From: Galerina marginata
Lineage: Eukaryota > Basidiomycota > Agaricomycetes > Agaricales > Galerinaceae
Length of the DNA stretch: 64,000 nt
Direction of reading: 5' to 3'
Assembly (NCBI GenBank): GCA_023014335.1
Contig: JAECYW010000010.1
Span: 62,001 to 126,000, forward strand
A program made the translations under genes and the position numbers. Every line of letters begins with the position of its first letter. The stretch's first letter is position 1. Below the pieces are notes generated by a model, which made no database searches, was not told the DNA's origin, and was given only the letters and a program-made list of their open reading frames with translations. Positions 1-9,087 of this stretch are shown in pieces.

Positions 1-293
1 GCACATTCGTCCTTATTTCATTAGGCTCATGGTATGTCCTTCAGCATCCGAAACACTGAAATGCTAGGCTGATAGCTAATGTTCTGTTAGGCATATCTGT
101 CAAAAGCAGTATACAGATGAACGAAAGAAGATAACGCAAGTTATAGAAAGCATGCCTAAACGGACATTGAAGGAAGGCGGTAGCCAGCCCACCAATGGAG
201 CAGGCGCCAAGTCATGATCATGAGCTCACCACATGTACACGAATATTGTATTTCTCTATAATTCAGAGTCCTTGCTCATGCTGAATGTTTGCT

Positions 294-1031
294 TCAACTC
301 CATTCTGCCGCCCAGACACCCTCATCCCAGTTCTCGACAAGTTCAGGATCGTCCTATCCGATTGTGTAAATTGGGAGACTCAAGGTTACATACAGCGGGA
401 GAACTACCTTGTATTTCACCTGGAATTGTGAAAAGCCGTCGCGAAGGATAGCAACTTCGTGTGGGATATCTTTGTCGACGACATTCTTCCTCGTCTCGGA
501 ATAGATCTATATCACAAGTGCTGAGGGATGTGTTCAGTCAGTGAAACTTGACACTTACCCTAGCAGCTTTGGGACCACTGTCACAGAGTTAGTGGACATG
601 ATTAGGGATTGAATGGCAATGGACAGCATACCGAACTTGAGACAAACTACAGTGGAAGATGACCAGCGGGACCTGCTTCGTGTCCTTCACCAGTCCATCG
701 ACATTCATCAGGAACTCCCTCGACGGTAGATTCACGCTACCCTTGATATTCCCGCCCACATAGTCATCGTCTCGCACGTCGATGACCACAAAGTCCTTCT
801 TCGGCACCTTGCCGCTCTTTATAAGATCTGCTAATTCCTTCAAGAGTCATCGTAATCGATTTCAGTGGCGAGAACCGTGGTGACTGTAAAGTACCATACA
901 TCCCCATTTATATAACGGACAGTTGTTTGCGTCATTACTGACCGGCGAGAAAGAGGGGCTACGAGGAGACTAGATGGACGAGTCCAGGTCAGAGGCTTTG
1001 ATGCGGCCTTGAAGAGAGAGAACATTCGCAA
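294..1031 (-). CDS. Cdc25/Acr2-type rhodanese-domain phosphatase (Ibp1-like)
   Basis: Single rhodanese domain protein of the small Cdc25-like / arsenate reductase (Acr2, S. pombe Ibp1) family. The spliced product begins MRMFSLFKAASKP and has the CH2A-like VVIDVRDDDYVGGNI motif. Its active-site loop HCSLSQVR fits the HC-x5-R phosphatase consensus, with catalytic Cys followed by five residues and Arg. After the loop come GPKAAR, IYSETRKN, HEVAILRDGFSQFQ and a C-terminal DPELVENWDEGVWAAEWS stop. Exon 1 (1031-900) ends in YINGD; a 62-nt intron (899-838) leads to ELADLIKSGK. A further intron splits the Arg of the loop (CG|T). The N terminus before VMTQTTVRY is basic and Ser/Arg rich, so mitochondrial targeting or an internal start at the second Met is possible. 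Substrate (phosphotyrosine or arsenate) cannot be told from sequence. Confidence 0.88.
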
Positions 1032-1170
1032 ACCGGATTATGTCATCGCTTTTCGCACTGTTGTGCTGCAAAAATTACAAATGGCAAAGAAAAGTAGTAG
1101 TTATACAATAGGGTACATAGTGGTCGATACATAGAGGATATAGCATACAACCATTCGTATTTTCTCTTCA

Positions 1171-2583
1171 TCACACCCCATTTGTGTTCAAGCGACGCTG
1201 AGATTTTGAACTAACATTTCAACAGGGCAATCAGTGTTGTTGGGGGTAAGACGGATGGGAAAGACTTACGGCTTATTAATTATACTATCATCCCCAGTAT
1301 ATAGCATGGTATCGTATACGAGGCTCCCAAATAAAGCGCCGAGAATAGGAGCCAGGACGGGACACCACAGCCAGTATTGACTAGGATATAAGGTTAGCTA
1401 TTGAGGGGAATGGCACCAATACGAAACGACGTACTTTCTGAAGTCGAACACTTCTCTTCCATATCCAACCATCGAGGTCAATATGCGTGGCCCAAGATCA
1501 CGAGCTGGATTAATGGCGTAACCTTCGCAGTTCGATCAGCGTTGAAGACGGAAAACTCATGGGGAGGATTTACCCGTTTCCATCCCGAGGGAAGTGCCGA
1601 TGCCCAAGATTAATATGAACAGAATAAGAGGGGCTAGGCCTGCAGGTGGCGGCATGTTCTTCTTGTCGTTCATCGCAAGAACGACGAGCATGAGAATAGT
1701 TGTGCCGAGGAACTCGTCGAAAAAGGCGGAAACGTTGGTCATATAACTCGCCTGCAGAACTTTAGATTGGCATAGGGAGGAAGAAAGAAAAGACAACTCA
1801 CAGCGTATGTCGAAAACAACCCAGCAGTCGCAAGTGTACGAACACCTGGACCTTCCACAAGGTCAAGAGCATGAAAATAGTTGGCGTAAACCACAGCAGC
1901 TCCGACGATACCTCCTAGCACTTGAGAGATAATATAGACCTATAAATTGGGCATCAAGGACCATTTACGAGGCAGGTTTGCGTAAGGAACACACCGGAAC
2001 TTTCTTCCACGGAAATCCCCTGAAGGTAGCTAGTGCAATTGTGACCTGAAAATATATTTCAGACAAAAGCCTAGGTCATATCGAAAGGAACCACACACAG
2101 CCGGATTAATGTGTCCACCAGAAATACCACCCGAAATCCAGACGCCCATAGCAGTTCCTACTGCCCATCCAACATTAATCGACAAATAACTCTAAAGACC
2201 CCATTGATAAAAATTGAGATTTTTGCAGGTCGAAACAGAGGATATACCTACTCCTTTCTCCGACGCATTGACTTTGGGGTTCCCACCAAGGACCACCTGA
2301 CAGTCGACTCCGTTCCCAAAAATTATCAAGACCATAACACCTAAGAACTCGGCAAAAGGTTCTCGGATATATTCACTAACAATACCACCTGAACATGCAG
2401 GTTTTGTAAGGAGACTAAAATGACGTACCGATAGCGGGCCCATTGGTTCGGATAGCGTGGTTCGACTTCCGTTGAATTCTCTGCGTACTCCTTGTGAGTT
2501 ATAGAGTCTTTCAAGTCTGAAGGAGGCGGAAGGGTCGAGTCCCGACGACGGCTATCTGACGAGGAGCGTGGTTTATCAGCCAT
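1171..2583 (-). CDS. Aquaglyceroporin (MIP family)
   Basis: Six-helix major intrinsic protein, a plasma-membrane channel for glycerol and water. A hydrophilic N-terminal tail ([15 protein letters not shown]) is followed by [20 protein letters not shown]. The first pore motif, GGHINPAV, sits at about 2100-2120. The second, [12 protein letters not shown], sits near 1490-1510. The Asp after NPAR is the usual mark of glycerol facilitators as against water-selective aquaporins. Other helices read [38 protein letters not shown] and [18 protein letters not shown]. About seven introns split the gene. The start at 2583 gives R-E-Y across the first junction using the acceptor GTTAG. The last exon ends RRLNTNGV and a TGA at 1173-1171. 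No missing pore residue was seen. Confidence 0.92.
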
Positions 2584-3539
2584 GGAGGTAACAACGAAAA
2601 TAGTCGTAGGAAAGTAGGAGTGGGGCAATCGTTCTCCCAGACCTGCGCGGTATAAACCTTTTAACGCACTCTCCAAATAATGCGATCTGATGCGAAGGGA
2701 TCTCGATAGCGGCATGCCGTTTTTTTTTTCGAAGCAACTGGCCAGTCAAATGCTTACAGTCAAAAATCAAGAATAGGCCAAAATCATGGTCTTGCATTTA
2801 GAACTTCCAGAAGTTATGGACATGGGTCTGAAGAAAATGATCGTAACACACACTCTAATGCCTGAACAATCCTGTTGACCGGTTAATTGGGTTGGTTTAT
2901 CCCGGTAATAGACATAATTAACTCTCACCTCCGACCTGCATCGTCAATTAGTCAAATCGAAGAGCTTTGTGGGGTAGGTATCCGCAACGGACATAGGCCA
3001 AGCACTGTATTACGCCTTGGATGGCGCAGCCTCTCCAACTGCATTTGGAACCTTATACACATAGGAATGCAACAGCAGACAGCTGTTGAAAAAATAAGCC
3101 CAGTCAGGTGACAAAATGTTTCCAAAAGAGAGGGTGGTGCGACGGGTCCATGACGCGCAGGACAGCATGTAAAACGGGAAGAACTTGTAAGCGCGTCCAT
3201 TATTATCGCAAGCACGTCAAGCTTAAAATTGTCGCTCGGACCGGGGTCCGACTGTTTTAAGAATGTCTGACAACGGAACGAACCACTCACGGAGGAAGAG
3301 GCACCATGAAGTGGCACATCTGCGAGGGTCATTTAGGTTTCATGATATTCATGTTTCGGGATGCTTTTTAAACCAGCAGCGTGAGGGGCAATGCAAAGAG
3401 CACTTGCGCTGCAGGCTTTCTGAAAGATATTCGCACCCGAAGTAAATTTACAGTGGGAAAAATAAATGTATCTCACACCTCACACATGCTTGCGTCTGGA
3501 CCTCGCCCAGAGACTTCTCTTACGCCAAAGGAATGACAT
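2584..3539. other. Intergenic region, no gene recognised
   Basis: About 950 bp between the start of the aquaglyceroporin and the 3' end of the GCFC gene, both on the minus strand. It should hold the aquaglyceroporin promoter. A 126-codon minus-strand reading frame (3332-2952) has low-complexity Ser/Cys/Pro-rich content and no recognisable domain, and I do not call it. An A/T run lies at 2721-2730. Confidence 0.6.
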
Positions 3540-6422
3540 TCATCGAGGCCCTCGCAGCAGACGGGCCAACTGAGATGGGACTAATTCTTCTGGCAACATC
3601 TTAACCACCTGGGCAAAATTTCTCCGTCAGTTAATCTTGTCGTTAATTGCAGAATTGTGCTTACCATTCGTGCTACGTCTTCACCACCAACGTCCCAGCC
3701 GGTTTCAGCAACGACTAGGATGCACCTTTCCACCAATCGCGTAACGAGCATACCCAATCCAAAGCGCTCCTTAGCGTATTTCCTCCAACGTAGTAGGTTC
3801 TTCAGAAGTTTCACGTGCCGGTTAAGGGCCCGCCTTCGCGAAGGTATAGCATCTGGGTTAAATCCGGGCAATGACTGATGAATGCCAGTATATTTAGTAA
3901 TGGATGCCTCAAGTTCGGCAATGGCAATTTCGAACAAGGTCACGACTGATTTCAGGAGCATCTAAAGTGGAGGTAAGTAAATGCGAAATGAAAACAAAGT
4001 CAAGAACGAACCTGGAATTTGCCACCCTCAGCTTCTACACTCGCTTCGATTTCTTCAGCCAAATCGATCATCCTCCTGACGTGCCGCATGGAGTACACAT
4101 CCAGAGCGCCGTTCTCCAGAATCTTGCACACAAGAGGAATCACGGATGTCGAAACCATAGAGGCTACCAGATCTCCGTCAGGACCCAGCCTTCGCTCTTC
4201 TACAACCGGGTTCTCGCCAGGCCGACAATATTCGTACAGGCCTTTGTACCACTTGAAACTGTGCAAACTTCGCTGGTCCTACCAAATAGGTATGATAACG
4301 TCAGGCCAATGCGGATAGAGACCTGAAAAACGGAGATCACCGACCTCGATGCAGTCCCAGGTGACAAGCTCAAGCCGCGCCCAAAACTCCCAAACGCTGA
4401 CCACCCCAAGACCGCCCCATGCACCGATATAACTGTCCGAATACTTCTCTCTCCAGACGCTCCAGCGGCCTTTCCCGGGATCTCGGAACTCCGCAGCTTT
4501 GACATCTGCTAGTACCTCTTTCGTCCTTGAATTGAGCGACTGAATGGCTTCAGCGTATGACGAGGTATCCTGTGGCGCCAGAGATGAATCGGTAGAATAC
4601 CCTTCCTCTTCTCCTGGAGCTTGTGTCCGACGAGACGACCTCAGTTGTCGGCGTGCAACCCTGGCCAAACGGCGTTCGCGTCTCTCTTGAACCGGGTTGG
4701 GTCTGGGAATTGTCCTACCGAGTTCGTCTATTTCTTCAGGCTCCGTTGAGGCTGGAGTAGGTAATGGTCCAATGAAGGTGGCAAGGTCGTCTTCGTCGTC
4801 CTCTCGTCGCCGCTTTGCGATCATATCGAACCGCTCTTTGAGTAACGAGAAGTGTTCCTCTTCTAGCTTCTCGAGCAATGGGTACTATGACAAAGTCAGA
4901 GCCTGTTTAAAGACACAAAATCAAGGCCATATATACCTTTTCATCCAAGAATCCGGCTACGCTGTCGGTCCATTCCTTGAAGCTGTTGAACCATGCCCTT
5001 TTTTCCTCGGCCTTCTCTACCATTTCTCTCATATCTTTCTCCCTTTCGTCTAATTCTAGATGCTCTTGGGCAAGGGAAGTCAGAGAAGCGGAATTTTCGG
5101 CGTGGGACGTGGTCAACCGGGCGAGTTGTTCGGATAACCGAGAAACAGCAGGGCCCAAGGATGGCACCGGTGCGGCAAGAGGGACTGAAAAGAATCAATC
5201 AACCCCTGGGCTGTCGAGGGGGAAGAAGAGGACTTACTTGGAGCAGGCTTGTAGACCTGCTTCACTTTTGCTGATGAAGATGGCTCGGGCGTTCGATGGC
5301 CACCTCGACGAAGCTGCTCTTGTTCCCATTCTACAGTTTCCTCGTCTTCTTCCTCGCTAGAAATATGATATTAAAACAGGCGATGCTAGAGTGACTCTGG
5401 GTAACTTACGCATCCGCGATCATCTCTTTCATTGCATCCCTCCGTTGGCTGGCCTCTTTTTTCCTCGATTTTTTGCCTAGTGCTATTCTTTCTTGCGCGC
5501 TAGTATATTCAGCAAATTCTGGAAGGAGTCAGACAGATAACAATAGATAAGAAATTAATACCCACCATCGTCACCTTCTCCTAGCTCATCTTCTTCCCTC
5601 ACGAGCCTGCTTTCTGGGTGTGGGCCTTGCGGACCCTCGTCGTGTCTGGCTACGGAAAGTGAAATAAAGTCATCTTCCCCGCTCGCTTGCGTTTTTCGGA
5701 GTCGCTCTCGCTTTTCTTTAGCAACTTGAATTGATGACTCGGATGGAATGAAGGATGTTGTTTCCTCTGGCATCGAAGTCAGTTCGGTTGCTTAATTCAA
5801 AGAGAAGTGGGCCAAGTAGACTTACCGATATCCATGTCGATGCTCTGCACAGAAACCTCCCCGAAGTCCATGGACATGTCCGCGTCATATGGGTCTATCT
5901 CTGACGGTTGAGGTGGCCGTGCGGTTGGAGTGCTCGCTTTGAGTTCTCTGAGATATGCCGCGTCGTACTTCGGGCTATCATTGACGGAGATAGTAGCTTG
6001 GTCGAGTGTTGGGGGTACAATACTGTCAAATAAGACGCGATTGTATTCCCTTAGTAAAATGACTCCAGTTGTTTGATTAAATCTTACGCGGGATGTGTTC
6101 CGAGGGCCATTTTACGACTCAAGCTCGATTTCTTGACCTTGAAGACCTCCTCGTCCCCATCCTAGCCAGTCGAGCACATTAGTACAAGCCCTTAAAAGTA
6201 ATTAGAACCTCGAACTTGTTCTTCGTCGCCTCCAAAACTCAAACGCGACTTGGTCTTGGTCGTCTTCTTGATCTTGGTCTTCAGCTTCATCACCAATGTG
6301 CTTGGCGACTCTTCTGCCGTCTCCGACGCAATTTCAGAGCCATTTTCAGGTGATGTCTGCCTTGCTCTAGGAGTCGGCTTGCCTTTGTTGCGCCTGAAGA
6401 TGACGGGGGGAGCAGAGTCCAT
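3540..6422 (-). CDS. GCFC/PAXBP1-like GC-rich sequence DNA-binding factor homologue
   Basis: Homologue of GCFC2/PAXBP1, nuclear proteins of the GCF family linked to spliceosome disassembly. The start MDSAPPVIFRRNKGK at 6422 follows the family pattern of a short hydrophobic/basic opening. Then come long acidic, disordered exons with KVKKSSLSRKMALG and FAEYTSAQERIALG. A coiled coil follows (SRLSEQLARLTTSH, EREKDMREMVEKAEEKRAWF). The GCF domain shows KYSDSYIGAWGGLGVV, FWARLELVTWDCIEV and HSFKWYKGLYEYC, then VASMVSTSVIPLVCKIL and a helical C terminus. The final intron removes most of an apparent read-through frame: VARM joins VVKMLPEELVPSQLARLLRG, ending at 3540. About ten introns. DNA binding is historical nomenclature; a splicing role is more likely. 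Confidence 0.9.
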
Positions 6423-6544
6423 GCTGCTCACCGTTCACCAAGTTGGCGTTAGTGACGTGCGTGACGCGCGGAGTCAGCGAACTCGTCACGCGGGCCGGTT
6501 CCCACTCTCCTCCGTCCTCCACAAACAAATCATGCAAAAATCAT

Positions 6545-6553
6545 GTCTACCAT
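6545..6553 (+). repeat. 9-bp target site duplication, left copy (GTCTACCAT)
   Basis: GTCTACCAT lies directly outside the left 154-bp terminal inverted repeat. The identical 9 bp lies directly outside the right repeat at 13814-13822, in the same orientation. Confidence 0.9.
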
Positions 6554-6707
6554 CAGGCTCCTAGAACCAGCACGCTCGTATTGCTCGGGGAGCTTCATCC
6601 TACAGCGGGACACGTTATCTTATCTCATCAAAAGGTAAACAAATGTAAACTCATCTAAGAGCTCCAACTCGCGATAGAGCGGCTGGCAAACTTTGGATTC
6701 GGTGATC
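6554..6707 (+). repeat. 154-bp terminal inverted repeat, left
   Basis: It begins CAGGCTCCTAGAACCAGCAC and ends GATTCGGTGATC. It is the reverse complement of 13660-13813 with only one difference found by eye, in TTGCTCGG against TCGCTCGG. High identity suggests recent transposition. Confidence 0.93.
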
Positions 6708-6780
6708 TCGGTAACCAGGCACAACTCCCTTACAACACACTCCCGCGTGTCACGCTTTCGACTGTCCGCTTTGCAATATA

Positions 6781-7375
6781 GGGTACCGTTGAAAATTCGA
6801 GATGAATTTCTAACAATGTTATTAACATTTGCCCTCCTTGGCCAATTATTAACAGCTGTTTAAAAATGTTTATAAACATTTCGTTATTAACACGTTAGAA
6901 ATAAATTTCAACCGTGTTATAAACATTTCGGCCGGTTAGAAATTGTTAAAAATTCGCCAGAGGTCCACAAAGGGTTGTATCTAATTTTTTGAGTACAGAT
7001 AGCCATTCTGTTAACAGTTTCTACTCAAATCCTTGCTTAAATTTGCCCTCGGAGGTTTGTTGGTAGGAGAGGTACGTCCGAAGTTGCTTGAGATTGAGTG
7101 GGAAATTTGGTGGCGAAGACCTTCGTGAGAGTCTCAAATGGGGTGGTAGCATCAGCTAGCAATTATACACTGGGTGAGGTCTCCAGCCCGCCCCATCTCA
7201 CATTCTCTTGACGCAGATATACCATCATTTACTCCCAAATTTAGCTGAATTTCTAACAATTTTTAACACCTCTAAAAGTCGTCCCAAGAGGCCCCATGTT
7301 AATAACATGTTATTAACGTGTTATTAACAGGAATTATTAACAGTGTTTATAAACATTGACTTTTCAACGGTACCC
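6781..7375. mobile_element. TA-flanked MITE with 15-bp terminal inverted repeats
   Basis: A 595-bp AT-rich element with termini GGGTACCGTTGAAAA and TTTTCAACGGTACCC, flanked on each side by TA (6779-6780, 7376-7377). This is a Tc1/mariner-like target duplication. The interior has no ORF. It is packed with TTATTAACA / TGTTAATAA words in both orientations, for example near 6820-6900 and 7297-7350, giving strong hairpin potential. It lies inside the MULE-like element, so it inserted later or was carried along. Confidence 0.85.
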
Positions 7376-7403
7376 TACATTGCAAGCTGTTCCTTTGCTC
7401 CCT

Positions 7404-7521
7404 CCAATGATTGCTAGGCTTGGTGTAACACACGCTGCGCTTTTGAGTAGTGGGAAAGAGCACTTGGCGGCTTATAGCCGGCCAAGTGCCTATATGTATT
7501 CTTTGATTATTGAGGTAAGGC
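7404..7521 (-). repeat. Split direct repeat B2 (3' end of the retrotransposon)
   Basis: 118 bp, plus-strand reading CCAATGATTGCTAGGCTTGG to GAGGTAAGGC. It matches B1 at 7838-7955 and marks the outer 3' boundary of the element. Confidence 0.92.
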
Positions 7522-7565
7522 ACTACCAAATAATATACTGTAAAGAAGGGGATGAGGTGGGTGGG

Positions 7566-7837
7566 TAATAAAGAAATCTAAAAGGTGCCTCTGGTACTGG
7601 GGGACAGTGAGTGCGAGAGCACGTAGGCTATCTGTAAGTACATACCTGGGGGACAGTGAGTGCGAGAGCAAAGAGTGGCAAGTCTTTGCACGCAAAAATT
7701 TTATCCCCCAGGTCGATCAGGTTGATCGGCATCACGGTTCGTCTCAAAGACGGAACTGCCGTATATGTTTTGCTTACGTGTACCAGAGGCCTTGGGCGCG
7801 CTCATTGGACTTGGGTAAGTTTGTAACTTAAACTCGA
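7566..7837 (-). repeat. Split direct repeat A2
   Basis: 272 bp, identical by eye to A1 (12281-12552). It contains an internal short direct repeat: the string beginning CTGGGGGACAGTGAGTGCGA occurs twice about 47 nt apart. It directly abuts B1, consistent with a circle-junction copy. Confidence 0.92.
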
Positions 7838-7955
7838 CCAATGATTGCTAGGCTTGGTGTAACACACGCTGCGCTTTTGAGTAGTGGGAAAGAGCACTTG
7901 GCGGCTTATAGCCGGCCAAGTGCCTATATGTATTCTTTGATTATTGAGGTAAGGC
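7838..7955 (-). repeat. Split direct repeat B1
   Basis: 118 bp identical by eye to B2 (7404-7521). It lies between the recombinase ORF and A2. A run of about 19 T residues on the plus strand (7970-7988) sits between the ORF and this repeat. Confidence 0.92.
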
Positions 7956-8044
7956 TAATGAGAGGAAATCTTTTTTTTTTTTTTTTTTCAAAAGAGAGGG
8001 GATTGAAGAAAGATGAGCGGCGTCACCGCGATGTGAGGAGCAAT

Positions 8045-8092
8045 GAATCAAAGATTAAAAGGAATTATGAATCAAAGATTAAAAGGAATTAT
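8045..8092. repeat. Two tandem copies of a 24-bp unit
   Basis: The unit GAATCAAAGATTAAAAGGAA plus TTAT is repeated head to tail at 8045-8068 and 8069-8092. The second copy overlaps the stop codon of the tyrosine recombinase ORF, so the duplication sits at the ORF's 3' edge inside the retrotransposon. Confidence 0.9.
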
Positions 8093-9087
8093 GAGGGGTT
8101 GTTGGCTCGTTCACGTCCAAAGAGCAGGGCCTGGATCAGGACAGGACTCTTCCGAACGTAGATTTGGAATGTGTCGCTTGCCCAACGGCCGATGGCCTGA
8201 ATGACAGATGGAGGCGTGCCATTCTCAGCCAGTGAGGTGGCGCCTCCCGCGCGCATTGATTGCCCTGCAACATCATTCTGAAAGAATTTGCGCAGGCGGT
8301 TGATGAAGAAGGAGCGTGTCGGTACATTACCGGAGGATGTGAGCCATAGTGGGGAAGCAAGGGGAAACAATCGGTCTCGCGATGCTAGGTACTGACGAAA
8401 GTGAAGGAGTGGGTTGTGTCGAATTTGCTGGCCACGGATGATGATGCGATTCCCTTCAAAGAATTTGTCAGCTTTGTGAGCTGGCAAGAAGAAGCCATAG
8501 TGATCGTCGTTCAAGTGTACTGTTGACCTTTTGGTGACCTTACGCCAATCGCGTAGGGAGGCGTCGTCTGGGAAAGTCAATTCGCCTAGTCGCATCAAGG
8601 CAAAGAAACCGGTCACGAGGATGCAGACAAATAGCAGGTCATCGTGGTCGGTAGAGAATTGATAAAATGTGATAACAATCCCAATATCATCGAGAGTGAG
8701 TGCGCGTTTGCGGTTTGCTGGGGACCCTTTAAGGCGCATGCATCCTTGTAGGGTACGATGAACCAAAGGTGATTTTCGTATTGTTCTGATGTCAGGGAAG
8801 TAAGGTTCCAATTGCTGGCATATGCCTGACAAGTAGGACGCCACGGAGTCGGGTTTAATGTGGTGACACATATAAACAGTAAAAAAGGAAAGTGTGTCAG
8901 GAGTGGGCTCGACGGGGAAGTCGTGCATGCGCACGAAGGATAGATAAGAATTTAGAGCAGATCCATAGCTCTTCCAAGTACCCTCGTCAATTGCTTGACC
9001 AAGGGCAATAGCGCGTTCATGGAGAAGGCGCTCTCGTGTCCAGGGTTCCCGCTTGGGCTGCCTGGACGGTCGTGATGAACGGATCAT
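8089..9087 (-). CDS. Tyrosine recombinase of the Ngaro/PAT-like retrotransposon
   Basis: 332 codons. The enzyme would integrate and excise the circular DNA form of the element. An N-terminal SAM-like core-binding region (TWKSYGSALNSYLSFVRMHD) is followed by the catalytic domain. The first Arg is in FFALMRLGELTFPDD. The second-Arg box reads AGQSMRAGGATSLAENG, then IQAIGRWASDTFQIYVRKSP, which carries the Trp and the nucleophilic Tyr. The His of the usual HxxR box appears as Gln here (QSMR). Its ATG (9087-9085) overlaps the stop of the RT ORF as ATGA, suggesting coupled reinitiation. No introns. Confidence 0.9.
   Translation of the reverse strand: MIRSSRPSRQPKREPWTRERLLHERAIALGQAIDEGTWKSYGSALNSYLSFVRMHDFPVEPTPDTLSFFTVYMCHHIKPDSVASYLSGICQQLEPYFPDIRTIRKSPLVHRTLQGCMRLKGSPANRKRALTLDDIGIVITFYQFSTDHDDLLFVCILVTGFFALMRLGELTFPDDASLRDWRKVTKRSTVHLNDDHYGFFLPAHKADKFFEGNRIIIRGQQIRHNPLLHFRQYLASRDRLFPLASPLWLTSSGNVPTRSFFINRLRKFFQNDVAGQSMRAGGATSLAENGTPPSVIQAIGRWASDTFQIYVRKSPVLIQALLFGRERANNPS

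Noticed and set aside
2952..3332. 126-codon minus-strand frame between aquaglyceroporin and GCFC genes
   Set aside because: Low-complexity Ser/Cys/Pro content, no splice partners, no domain.
6554..6707. Treating the 154-bp inverted repeat as part of the Ngaro element
   Set aside because: The split repeats end at 7404 and 12552, and the 154-bp repeats have their own 9-bp target duplication well outside.
8045..8092. Short repeat array suggestive of CRISPR
   Set aside because: Only two directly adjacent 24-bp units without spacers, in a eukaryotic retrotransposon.
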